Shown: positions 12,187-24,400 of the stretch, one piece after another | How positions within the stretch are numbered: the stretch's first letter is position 1 | How the letters are laid out: every line of letters starts with the position of its first letter | NCBI RefSeq assembly: GCF_020085105.1 | Contig: NC_058055.1 | Location: 25,463,822 to 25,527,821 of the forward strand | Reading direction: 5' to 3' | Length of the DNA: 64,000 bases | Source of the DNA: Siniperca chuatsi | Lineage: Eukaryota; Chordata; Actinopteri; Centrarchiformes; Sinipercidae | Notes under the pieces: generated by a model | The model's database searches: none | Told to the model about the DNA's origin: nothing | What the model saw: only the letters and a program-made list of their open reading frames with translations | Program-made: the position numbers and the translations under genes

Positions 12187-12574
12187 CAGAGCGTATAGAC
12201 GCACACACACAACAGCACAAACACATACATATCCTTCCACTGCTCATCCGTTGCTGTTGTTGCCTCTCTGGGATTGACCTTTGTCCCAGCCGCCAGCCTG
12301 CTAGCTTTCTGCCGGGCAGGAAGATCTCTAATTTTATACTGAATTTACTGTATTTATAATTTTGAATCAAGAAGATTTTTTTAAAACTACAGTTTGTTTA
12401 GGGTGTTTATGGATTACCAAACCTTACATAATTAGGGAATAAATAAATGAACCTTAAAAAAAATGAAATCTGTGTAGAACGAATGGCTAAACAGGCGTTT
12501 TTCAATACTACAAGACATTTTGACATGTCACAAGAGGAAAAGCTTGGATGTGAATACAAAATTTAATGATGGCT

Positions 12575-12735
12575 GAATTCCATTTAACTTCTTCAGTTTC
12601 AGGGTCCTGGTATTGTGCACGCTGGCTCACTGTCACACTGTTGTCACACAGCTTACTGGCACACCTGGATTGAACGGAGCCAACATTAATGTTATTAGTA
12701 ACACATGCTTTTCAAGCTGTGAAAAAGGTCTTTGT
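12575..12735 (+). mobile_element. Short inverted-repeat element, copy A (partial)
   Basis: It shares 'gggtcctggtattgtgc', 'gctggctcactg' and the right end GCTGTGAAAAAGGTC with copies at 14155-14352 and 17601-17735. The left terminus is missing. Confidence 0.6.
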
Positions 12736-13889
12736 GCGGTTAATCCATATTGGGCTGGTTCAGAGTCATTTGGGCAGGTTTTTAACGTTATGACTCATAT
12801 ATAATGCATTATATAATCATAGAACCATAGGGAATAACAATAGTTTACAACTGTAGTTTAGAGGCAAAGTGGAAGGAGTTATTTCGAGTGTCCAGTGTTC
12901 CAGGAGTAAACCTGGTGGACCCCTGGTGGTCCTTGGACTCCTGCATGTACTGTGTTGAGTATTAGTAGCTCAAGCAAGAAGTTTACTAAAATCCATTCAG
13001 TAATATAAAACAGAAGCAGCTACAACCGTGTTTGTGTGCTGTAGAGAGCTGAATGGGCTTAGTTAAACTCTAACCCGGCTGGCTGCCGTCCTTCTCTGAC
13101 CCCAGAGTTCCCAGGAGAGACATCTGGCATGATGGGACCATTTTCCACTAAGATTCACACACAAATAGATCTGGCTAATGATGCTTTCTCACTGCACACA
13201 CTCAAAACATCACCTGGCATCACACCAGCTTCTCAAACTCATGAGTAGCAGCTATGGTCTGTGAGAAAAATACTAAAAGAAGACAATACAAGTGACTGAA
13301 GACATCCCTACCTAAACATAATCTGGTTACTGATGATGACCAAACTGTCCTCAAAATGAATCATATTTTAATAAAAGGAAACAGGTTTTCACCCAAAACG
13401 CACATCCAACACTTATGTCTGTTTGAAATTAAATTGCAGGTATTATATAATGAAGGGGATTGTTAAAATTATGTGATGTATTATTGATTTGAAGTTTTAT
13501 TTCACATACTGGTACACAGTGACATCTTTTTTCAAGAAGTAAAATAATAAACGTCTGTGTGTTTGTTTATTTTTCATTTCACTGTGATATCAATGTTGCC
13601 TCTTTTAGAAACGATCTCTACTCATAATTTAATTTGATCATTCTGTCAAACATATTAAATTATGCTTATTACATTTATCTGCCAACAACCGAAATTAATA
13701 AAAGAACATTAAGTATTGGTACAGGAATTGCTCACATACTGCACATGCTGTAGACATTATTTAGGAATATAAAAGAGAAAGATGTGTCACTGTGCTTTTT
13801 CAAAACCACCAAACCAGGGACTGAAGCAAACTCTAGTCTTAGGGGAAAAAAATGAATGATGAACATGAAAATTAGATTTTAGTCATGCT

Positions 13890-14670
13890 ACTGATGGCGA
13901 TGACAGTGAGTCGGTCGGTCCACCACTTTGGTCCAGACTGAAACTTTAGAAAACTAGACATTCATGGTTTCCAGACAATGTATCCTAATGACTTTGGTAA
14001 TCACCTGACTTTCCCCTTAGCGCCACCATGATTGTTAACATTTTTGGATCAAAGTGAAATATCTTGACAACTACTGGATGGACTGCCGGTTACCAAGGCA
14101 TTTGGTACAGACAGTCATCCTCCACATGACTTGGCTTGTCCTAGCAGCGAAAGCACAGGTGTAATTGATAACATTAAAAACGACTGCATTCCATTTAGGT
14201 GAGCTAGTTCCAGGGTCCTGGTATTGTGCGTGCTGGTTCACTGGCATGACTTACTGGGACACTTGATGGAACTGAGCCATCTTTAATGAAATTTGTTTCA
14301 CTTGTGCTTTTCCCGCTATAACAAGTCAACAAGTCTGCTGTGAAAAAGGTCCACCAATTGTAACTTTGGTGATCGTCTGACTGTTGATTTAGCGCCATCA
14401 TCGGGTAAAAAATGTATTTTGTCCAGTAATTTGGTTTATGATGAAATATCTACAATACTATTGACATCCCCATCAGCCTCAACTGTAGCTTTTGTTTAGC
14501 GCTAATTAGCAAATGTTAGCATGCAAACACACTAAATATGGTGACCCTAATAAACTTTACTTGTTACAAAATCAGCTTGTTAACATTATCATTGTGTCCA
14601 TGTTTACACGCTGATGTTAGCATTTAGCTCAAAGCACAGCCTCACAGAGCTGCTGGCATGTTAGACTTTG
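13890..14670 (-). repeat. Interspersed repeat, copy 2, with a nested element
   Basis: This is the reverse-oriented relative of 8078-8535. It starts with 'tcggtccaccactttggtcc' and ends with 'agctcaaagcacagcctcac'. It is interrupted at about 14155-14352 by a copy of the short inverted-repeat element, showing order of insertion. Confidence 0.65.
14155..14352 (+). mobile_element. Short inverted-repeat element, copy B (nested)
   Basis: The right end (AAGTCTGCTGTGAAAAAGGTCC type) is the reverse complement of the left end of copy C at 17601 (GGACCTTTTTCACAGCAGAC), so the family has terminal inverted repeats of about 20 bp. It lies inside an older repeat. Confidence 0.65.
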
Positions 14671-16500
14671 AAAATGTACACTGAAAACACAATTTGTCAT
14701 TAAATCAGCAGCTGGTTCTTCAAGCCACAGTGTGAAAAACACATCGAGAGTTAAACACAACTGGACTTTGGTAAAAAAAAAAAAAAAATCCCAGAGAAAA
14801 ACAGAACTGATTGGTATAAATCTGAATGTGTTAGCGCAGCCTGACTGTTCAGTGTTTTCACACTTTCCATTGAGTCACACAAACACATCCTCAAACCTCA
14901 ACACTACAATCCCAGCCAGCCCAGTGCAACAGAGCAGTTTCACCGGGTTCAATATGAGTCCACAACAACCTGAGAGGAAAGATCCTCTTTTTAATACCTC
15001 TCAACCCCCCTCCCTCCCAACAAGCCAAAATAGCTCCAACAGACACACAATGTAGGAATGTTATTCAACCCTGCTAGACCTTTCAGGACCTTTCAAAACA
15101 AAGTGTGGGTCAGCAGTAATTGTGCCCAGTGCCCAGCAGCACCCAGGAAGCCGGGGTCCTGTTTACATCTCTGCCAACGGCATCCTCCAACTGCTGCGAC
15201 GGATTCTTGTAACTCCACCTGGGCCTGGGATCTGCTTCGAAGGAGCTGCTGAAGGTTTTTTTTAACCAAAACAACCAGTTTTCCACTTTTGGAAGATCGA
15301 TCTGTCAGGAAAGAGTTCTTCTGGTCAGGATTGTTAAGGTGATGATGATGATGATATGTGAGTGATGTTTTCAGGGTGATGTGTGGCGTTCAACGGGAGC
15401 AGGGATTTAGCTGCTGCTTTCCATTGTTGTTACACATCAATGTGGCCTGCAGCAGAGTTGGAGTTGTATCAGAGGTCTTGGAGTTTTGCCTGATTAGTGA
15501 CAAGAACTGAACTGACAAGAACAAAATCCTACATTTATGACACTTTCACCTCATGATGTTACAGATCTCATATTTCATTCTTCAACCTCTGCTTTAATTT
15601 TGTTCTGGCCACACAGAGGACAGCCGTAAAAAATAAACTGTAGAAAGGTGTTTTTAGAAAAGGACTCCGTGTTACCCATGATCTGTCATTTTAATGAAGT
15701 AAACTGTTGATGTGCTCACAATCTGATTTAACATGAGTGGGGGATGTAACAACATTTCAGATTATTTTCTCCCCTCTGAGTAGACACAACAGTTTTATAG
15801 ACCAGATCATGAAGATGGATAAGCATCAGATGCACCAAACTGCAGTTTCGTACTACGCACCCTGGGCTTGGAATGATTTAGAAGACAAACGTCATTTGGA
15901 AACGCTGCCTTAATACCAGACATTGACTCAGGTCCTTATCTTATTGTGCTCTATGCTGTATGTGAATGTTGTAATTTTCCACACTGACATTTTGGCCATG
16001 TGTCTCTTATAAAAGAGATAATGGATCTCAAAAGACTTCCTGGTTAATTAAAGGTTAAATAAAATAGCTTACTAGCCAGCTAAAAACATAAATCAACATC
16101 AGCCTTATTGTTACCAATAGACCGCTGGACAAAACTGCACTTTGTTGTTGTGTTTGGAACTTTTCTGAGGAAAAAGAAACTCTTCCAGGATTCCTCCAGG
16201 ATTCTTCCAGGATTCTTCCAGGACACCCTCAGTCCACCTTTAATTTAAATCTGGTCTGAAGACTTTGCTTTGCTCTACACAAATCTTTTAAAAGGCAGCA
16301 GAGTGAACAAATATAGTCACCTTCATAATATGTTTCATAATAAGTATATGCTAAATGTATTGGTACTTCAAAAATGTTTAATACTTTCCAGATCAAATAA
16401 AATGCCGAACCTAAATACAGAGTTCCAGAAAGGGTGTTATTTCATGATCTGTTGCAGACAATGAGAAAGTGATTGCATTTGTGTTTCTATCAGACTGAAG

Positions 16501-18329
16501 ATGTCTTTAAAGAAACGGCTACTCTCCATGTTGTTGTGCTGTGTTTACTGCGTGGCCTCGCTCTTCTGCCTCCACCCGAACCGCAACAACTGCTTCTCCG
16601 TCGGAGCTCGGTGAGTCTGAGTGTATCAGTGTGTTAAACATGGACAACAAACATACAGCGTTTGTTACAGTGACTGACGTTCTAGATACCCATCATATTT
16701 TCCTTTAGGAAAATGAGAGTTTTTGCATATTTAGTTTGTAGACATCAATACATTAAGCAATGTTGTAGCATGCATGTTAATACACTGTCAATCCAACTCA
16801 ACACGTTTTGCCCTCTTGTGCCCCCTCATGCTGCCCCACATGCTCTATTAAAAGTTGCACTTGTACAGATCTCAAAGACTACAGCCAATGGCTAATTGAC
16901 TGTTTATTTAGAGGTTATTATTTTCACATTTTTAGACTAGTTTTGTCCAGTTAACTGTGCAAGTGCTTAGTTTAAAGTCATGTTCCTAGAAGAGCAAAAC
17001 ATGTGATCAATTAGTTAAAGATGGTGGTCAGTTATGTTAAAAGCTACATTCAAAAAAGTCTTTGATGTACAGTATATAAGAAAGAAACAACAGACAAGAA
17101 CATTTCCAAATGTTCTTTGGGATTTACTTTTTTGGCTGGAAATTTAAGTCTTGAACGGAAATGGAGAATGTTAATAATCGTCATACCCTTGGAGTCTTGA
17201 GGTATTAACAAGAGAATTACTAGATATTTGAATATGAGTCCAAATGTTCTACCTGACAGATAACCATGCATTTTTATGTCATTATTACTGACAGACAGAC
17301 AGACAGACTGTGAGAAATGACATGGAACATGGACATGAAATGGAGATGCAAAAAACCCTCTAAGCTACAGGGGTGCCCCCTACCCAAGGGGCTTTGATTT
17401 AATCTTGATGTCACCCCTTTAGCCTGCACTAGAAGCAACTGACATTAAGGAAACACAAGCAAAACTTAACTCTACTGTGAATCTGATTAAAGGGTTGTCA
17501 TATGCTCGGAATCCAATCTAATTATTTGAACTGTGACCTTTTGCTTGAGGAAAAAAGAAAAGGCAGAGGTAATAAGATAAAACACTGCATCTGTGCTCAT
17601 GGACCTTTTTCACAGCAGACATTTAGACTCGTCAACAGGTGTAACTAATGATTTTCCATTTAGGAGTTCCAGTGCCAGGATGCCTGTATTGTGCATGTTG
17701 GCTCACTCAATTGGCTTTTCGGCAGAGCAGCTGCTCTTTTGGCCCCTTCTTCAGTATTCTTCCTTTCCCTCTCTGCTGCTCTTTCCCTCAAAGGACCAGT
17801 GTGTAACATTTAGGAGGAGCTATTGGCAGCAATGGAATATAATATTATACTATATAAAGTATGTTTTCATTAGTGTATAATCACCTGAAAATAAGAATAG
17901 TTGTGTTTTCATTACCTTAGAATGAGCCGTTTTTATCTACAGAGGGAGCGGGTCCCCTTCCACGGAAGCCGTCATGTTGCACCGCCATGTTTCTACAGTA
18001 GCCCAGAACGGACAAACCAAACACTGGCTCTAGATAGGGCGATTCGCTTTTTTCGCGAGTTTTGCGTACACCGTACATGCATGGAATGGGAGGGTGAGGT
18101 GAGCGGTATTCAAAGGGTTGAATTTCGCCACTAGATGCCACAAAATCCTACACACTGCTCCTTTGAGTCACTCTGTCTTTATTCCCACATTGGTTTCTCA
18201 ATTTCTCTCTCTATCCACTTCTCTGTTCCTCACTCTCCTTAATTGTTTCCCCTTCCCTTAGGAATCTGGTGTCAGTTGTCCAGCAGCTTTACCAGCGTGT
18301 CATTCGACTGCTGCGCACCACTCTCTGAT
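16501..18329 (+). CDS. Candidate 58-residue single-pass micropeptide, unrecognised
   Basis: Two exons, 16501-16611 and 18267-18329, join in phase 2 to give 58 residues. The ATG has A at -3 and an in-frame TGA 48 bases upstream; the donor (GGTGAGT) and the pyrimidine-rich acceptor (CCCTTCCCTTAG) are both strong. The protein starts with a basic MSLKKR, then a hydrophobic Leu/Cys/Val-rich segment (about 7-24), then a polar Asn/Cys section and a basic amphipathic C-terminus (VVQQLYQRVIRLLRTTL). That pattern suits a signal-anchored membrane or secreted micropeptide. It sits between gpr119 and slc25a14 on the slc25a14 strand. I do not recognise the family. A chance pairing of an ORF with splice-like sites cannot be excluded. 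Confidence 0.45.
17601..17735 (+). mobile_element. Short inverted-repeat element, copy C (partial)
   Basis: It begins with GGACCTTTTTCACAGCAGAC and continues through 'ccatttaggagttccag' and 'tattgtgcatgttggctcac', as in copies A and B. The right end is absent. Confidence 0.6.
17787..18167. mobile_element. MITE-like element with about 24-bp terminal inverted repeats
   Basis: The left end CTCAAAGGACCAGTGTGTAA and the right end, read in reverse as CTCAAAGGAGCAGTGTGTAG, match at most positions. The 381-bp element has no coding capacity for a transposase. The end sequence resembles a common teleost non-autonomous transposon. It occupies the intron of the candidate micropeptide gene. Confidence 0.75.
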
Positions 18330-20175
18330 CCACAGCGCTCCCTGTGTTTAAACCAGTAACTCTGGAGCTGTCCTACCACTATGGCCACTGTGGCTGTTGT
18401 CAAGCATGCCCTCCAGTAGTGCATCGCCAATTAAAAAGAAGAAGAAGAAGAAACAGAGGGAGAGGAATGGTGTCACTCCAGTTTTGGACTGTGAAGTTTC
18501 CACAAAAATCAGTTTTCTCTGAATTGGGCTCCAACTGCCCTGTTGTGTTTCCTACTGCAATTCTCTGACTATATTTTAGAAGAGGAGGCGCGCAGTAGCT
18601 GAAGAAGTTTTTTTACTGACTTACTGTTTAACATTGTAGGTATCTGCTGTGTGAGGTGGAAAGGAAAGTCGTCTTTTAAATGCATTTTGAGGGTTCACTG
18701 CGAGTTTGGCTGTTCTGCTGTTTACTGCATCAGCAGAACAATGTAGCTTAAAGAAACAGGCTTGTAACCAGGAGGTTGCTGGTTGAAATTCCTGGACATG
18801 CTGGCAGTACTGTTGTAATGTGTGATGGTGCAAGTCTTATTTTCTTCATTAACAACCACCACAGAGCTGTCCCTGCAGGCAGAAGGTTTTCAGTGGGCCT
18901 GCATTGTAGCGGGGGGATAACACCTGTGGTGTGAGTGTGATCGATTTTTTTAGAGGTCTTAACAGGTCCAACATTTGGGGAAACCTACCCATACTCAACA
19001 TGCATAAATAAATTTTCAAGGAAAGATCAGAAAGGAGACTGGATCCAAAAGGGACCCACAGATAATCAGATCAGATCCAAAATGTGGTCGACCCAAGCAG
19101 ACCCAAATAGAGAGAGAGTACTAGCACTGGCAACACTTTTTCTCACTTTCTTACGGTGGTAGCATGCAGATGCTGTTGTTTTGGTTTTATTTATGCAGGT
19201 TTTGAGATGTCTCTGAGATATGTGCCTTTATGCCAATAGAAAGGAAGTGATAATAGTTTGTGGTGCTCACAGCAATGAAAAATTTAAAGTATCCAACAGT
19301 CTTTCCAAACACATATCCCTGTTACTCTGGATAATTCACAGAACACAGAACAGTTTTCATAGGACTAATTCTTTGGTTGAAAACAATTTCAATGAAAGCT
19401 GTTCACACTGAGCTCACAGTGAGGTCGCTTGTCAGGAAAACCTAATCATGGGTTGCAGCAAAGAATGCTGACATTTTGTTTTGTTTTGGTGAGGACAGTC
19501 TCACATCCGTTGGTGTCAGAAAAGATGGGCGGAGCAGGAAAAATCAGGTAGAGGTCACCTGAAGGTTAAAAAGCTGCTGGTCTGAATTATAATTTGTGTT
19601 TGTAAAACTGAGAAAAGGGAAGTGAATGAGTAAAGGCTGATTCACATATGGAGATAAATCTGACACTTAAAGTTAGAAAAAGAGATCACACATTTACAAC
19701 AAATCAAAGTTGTAAGAAAGAAGGGATGTGATAACTGATTATTTGTTTGTGAGAGAATTGATCGCAGATGACATTTCAGATAGAATACTTGAGCAACAAG
19801 TTATGTGAATGGGCTACAATATTATCTGCTGCCTGAGAAGATGATGTACTTTTGAGCATGGCTCTGAGTGTCAGTGTGGCTGCCAGATGCCTTTACTTTA
19901 ATGCTCCCTCCAGCATTAGCCACTTCACCCAGGAGGTTATGGTGAAAAAAACAACAAGGTGTTCTGAGTCAAGATGTTTGCTTGAATAAATGAAATTTAG
20001 AAAGATCCTGTGGCTGTTGAACAGTGGTGAATAAACACTCAGTTATGACTATCTATTGAGGTGATATGATTAACTTTAACTTTACTTAATATCATTATTT
20101 AAATATAATGTGGACAGATCCACTCCAATAAAACAAAATCAATTTTCTTAAAAAGCCTATGCGTCATTTTTCATG

Positions 20176-20255
<80 letters not shown>

Positions 20256-21427
20256 ACTATCTAAACTTCACATTTCTTAAGTGTGCATTCTGGGTAATGA
20301 GAGAGTGGACAAACTAGCCAGACAAGCTGTAATAAAACGCAGACATCCATATTAAACTTTCAAAATCTGAGGGAAAGGGCATTGTACTGTAGCACTAGGA
20401 TCCGGAGATACGGAGAAGACATTTGCATTCAGTTCAAAATAGAGTGGGTATTGTGAGAAATAGGGGAGGACATAGAAAAGAGGAGGTAGCCTAATAATAA
20501 CTAGATTAAGAATAGGACACAGTAATCTGAACATCACAAAACATTCAACTGGTCTTTGTCAACACTGTTGGATCATGTTTGGTCAGGATTGATGGCTAAA
20601 ATCTGACAAACATGGTCCAACAATGTTGGACATTGTAGGAGTTAACTACTATCTCCAGAAGGTGGCAGTAATGCAACACTAAGGATCCCAGCTGCCGTTA
20701 AATCTCAAAGACGCAGAAGAAGAAGCTCATTTCTGGTGTAGCAGTTTGACATTAGCTGAAATGGGAAGCTAACAGCAGTCGATAAGTTTTCTGCTTGCAC
20801 TTTATTAAAGTCAAGCCACGTATATGTGTTAAGTCATGGAAAATCAAGTCAAATAGCAGGTCGCGGATTTTGATCGACAACACAGGTACGTGACATTTCG
20901 GCTGAATGTAACGGTAACTAACAGTTAGTTGCTAACTGTTCAACGTCGCTAACTAGCTGGCTAGTAATTTCCACAAGTGTTAGCTGAATTAGCCTAGCAG
21001 GAGCCGTCTGTTTCGCGCTAACCGTCCGAGACCGTTGGGACGGTCATCTCTGTAATAAAGACGAAAAACAAAAAGCCCGAATTTCAAATTGTACATCTTA
21101 ACTAGAAGAATGATTTATATATCGGTAGTTAAGTAGCGTTTCTGTTGATCACATGACCAGCATTAACGATAATTATAACTTAATTTTATTCTCACGACAC
21201 TGTTGCTTTTACCGAACTGTCACTCATGGTTTGCCTCCTCTCTCCGGCACCGGCCAATTGAATCGCTTAAAATTTTGATTGACTGAACTCGCAGCCAATA
21301 GCAACCCCACAACAGATATGACGGCTCACTCCGTGGGGTTCGACACAGCGGGCGTCTCTTTCCGGCGCAGTACGCTGGGATGCTGATGCTGAGGAGCCTC
21401 CTTGAACTGTAGCATCATTAACGCTCA
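18330..21427. other. Intergenic region and slc25a14 promoter side
   Basis: No gene is evident. A (TCTA)n microsatellite lies at 20176-20255. A stretch at 19225-19420 shares 'tttgtggtgctcacag' with 45875-45900, so it is a repeat copy. From about 20960 the sequence becomes GC-richer with CpGs. A CCAAT-like box (GGCCAATTG) near 21252-21260 lies about 170 bases before the first ATG of slc25a14. Confidence 0.5.
20176..20255. repeat. (TCTA)n microsatellite
   Basis: About 20 tetranucleotide units, perfect apart from one change near the right end. Probably length-polymorphic. Confidence 0.97.
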
Positions 21428-24400
21428 ATGTTTGTCGACATGTTGTATTGTCTGAGGTTGCAGCACTGCGTTGACCTCTGTCTGGGCCTGCTGTTGTTTT
21501 TAGCGGGGCTGCAGCAGGTGGAAGCAGCAGCAGCCGCCGCCGCAGAGATGATCAACTTGAACTGGAAGCCGTTCATCTACGGAGGGATGGCCTCGATTGT
21601 CGCAGAATTCGGTAGGCTACGCGATGCACCACACGCAGACCCTTAACCGTCATGAATATTGTTGGGTTTATACGCTGTTGTGCCATGGTAGTACCTGTTC
21701 TACGCAAATAGTCTTTAAATACCATGAATTTGCATTCATGGGAAAATTCTGCAGCGGCATTTGCTGAGCGATGGTAGCGCTGGCTTCAAAAAGGGGACGA
21801 TGCATCCAGCTGAATAAATATCAAAGCTCTGTGGTGCACATTATATGCATTGTCCTGCAACAGCGGATGTTCATGATTCACAAAGTTAGAATTAAGTCAG
21901 GTTGTTGGTACACATTCACACTGTTTATAATTTGCACCGCACACAGTAGTCTGCTGAACAGTAAATAAACCAAGCAGTTAACCTAGCAGTTTGTACCTCT
22001 CAGGTATTATTTTATAGTTACATTTCAGTCACAGAAAAAAAAGATATTTATTTAGATCATCTGCTGCTTGATAAAAAAGATATTTAACCTATTGTTTCTC
22101 TTTTTCCTAATCAAGGACCTCAGCCAAAATTTTAAAGTTTTACTAGTTATTTTTGTATATATTAATGTTGCTTTCTAATATGTTATATTGTTCTTGTGTT
22201 GTACAAAAAGAGAAAGGAAATATGCCATTTCTGGTATCTGGATAGGAGTTGCAAATGTGACTCGAATGTATTGATAATATATGAGAGAACTGGCCGTATG
22301 AATTTGAAATGTTATCAATATTCTGTGAGGGATTTTGTTATGACTGAAACTTACAAGCCCCAGTATACCTGCAAAATATCCTCTATGCCTTTATAACTCC
22401 ACTACCTTCATTTTCTTTTTTTCAGTTAATGTTTCTTCTCCTCCTTCTTCTTCTTCTTCTTCTTCTAATTGTTGTTATATGTTTAACCCTCAGGGACATT
22501 TCCCATTGACCTGACTAAAACCCGGCTACAAGTCCAGGGTCAGTCCCAGTACACGGAAGTCCGCTACAGAGGCATGTTCCACGCCCTCCTCCGGATCGGC
22601 AAGGAGGAGGGCGTCCGGGCTCTCTACTCTGGGTATGGAACATGCTTTTTTGGGCTCTGCACAAACAACATCACATTCATACACACAATTTGGCCATCAC
22701 GGCTGATTGGTGTGCATGCTAGTTTGGAGCACAGTAGACAGATGTAGCGTGTAATGGTCGAGGGTCGTATTCACAAACATTGGATGTATATAATATAATA
22801 TATATAATACAATAACTTTCATCTCAATGGGGAGGTGGTGTTGACCCTCTTGCCATGTATGATGCTCTAGTTAAATGCTGTTGGTTACAGGAAACCACCC
22901 CATAATCACAAAAATATTAAAGTATAATTCACTGATATTTGTGTGGATGTGAGCATCATTTGGAGTTTTCTAACACTACATGGAGATTTATTACTGCTAT
23001 ATTTTCTGAACTACTGCTTTTTTGGTAGATCCATATAAATTAGACACTAACATGGACGTGACCAGATAACTCCTGCCTTTGGTTAATACACATCTGCTTA
23101 AGAACACCTTAGCTAAAGAGAAGCCTTCCTACATACTCTCCACAGTTTACCTTTGGAGCTTTAGTAATGGCTAATACGCTTTAAACTAGGATTCATTCAT
23201 AAGGGGCAATACTTGGAAAACGTCATAAGAATTTTTCTCAGAGTTTCAGCACCAGGAACTCTTAGTTCCAAGAAGTGTGAATACACTACCAGATGCCAAG
23301 CCGTTCCCCGGGGCGAGAGAGCTTTCAGTTAAACTCGTGTTGTTAAGTAAATGTAGTTAATTCTTCTTGCTACACACTTGCGATATGCTCCATGCTGATG
23401 GAAACAGCACGTGCTTAATACAATATGCAGTAATAAGCTTAGCTGTTACACTCTGTGGGTGGTTGAACTGTGATATTGCTGAATCCAACTACAGATTTGA
23501 AAGAAACCCAGTGGGACAGGAAATGTGTGACATTTTGAAAGAAGGAGCTTCTCTTTGACTTTAAAGCCGTTTGTGTGATTCAAGTGTTTTGTGTCTACAG
23601 TTGTTAAGATTCATCTCGGCTTTTGAGCAATAGAAAAATAAGCCTGGATTTCACTCTTCAATAAAACTGACATTTTGTTGATTTGCATCCTAAGCCACAT
23701 GAACACAATTAGTTGAGGAAAGTATCAGATAAGCACTCCCTCTTCTTCTGCACCTGCCTACCAGTTTACCCACAGGATAAAGGTTAATAAACATATTTTA
23801 CCTCTCCTCTTAGGATTTCTCCTGCTCTGTTAAGACAAGCTTCTTATGGGACAATCAAGATAGGAACCTACAACTCACTGAAGAGGCTGTTTGTCACTCA
23901 TCCAGAAGGTGAGAGTTAACTATTTCTGCCTCTAACTCCCTGTCTTCTACCTTTCTGCTAACGTCTCTTATAAACTCTTTCGTCATAAGGCTCTAACCGT
24001 ACAGCCTTCCTACAGGGAAGGAAACTAGCCTTTTCACAGGCTTCAGTTAGTTAGTGTCACAGAAGTCACCTAAAACTTTGGGAGCATTTTCGACTACATG
24101 ATATTAATCTGGAAAAAAAGCTGGCCAAACAAGGAACAATGGAGGTGGTTTCAATGATACTGTATATTAAATTTTGATTCATATTTGCGATGCGGCTCTG
24201 ACTTGTTTCAGGCTGATGCAACCTCCTGCAAACTCAGTTTGGTCTATAAGCATTGATGACGGTTAAACAGAAAAAACAACCTTGAACTACTGACTGCTAA
24301 GAGCAGTTTACCTAATAGCAGCAGCAAGGAATTTGGCAGTAGTGGCACCTAAGTTATTTTCTTACATTTAAATTTTGGCCAGTTAACTGATGACATTATC

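Larger units (their letters stand above)
11597..16500. other. gpr119 upstream region and intergenic repeats
   Basis: No gene is visible. The region contains a long (CA)n microsatellite (12128-12183) about 0.5 kb upstream of the gpr119 start, two copies of a short inverted-repeat element (about 12575-12735 and 14155-14352) and a reverse-oriented old repeat (13890-14670). A short tandem repeat of an 11-mer like aggattcttcc lies near 16182-16222. ORFs at 14732-15252 show no family resemblance and no splice context. Confidence 0.55.

Noticed and set aside
12011-12370. ORFs of about 90-110 codons on both strands
   Set aside because: Both are mostly translations of the CA microsatellite (His-Thr or Cys-Val repeats), which stays open in several frames.
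14732-15252. Adjacent ORFs of 107 and 64 codons
   Set aside because: Low-complexity Ser/Pro/Asn translation with no splice signals, start context or family resemblance.
20176-20255. CRISPR-like regular array
   Set aside because: It is a simple TCTA tetranucleotide microsatellite with no spacers, in a vertebrate genome.
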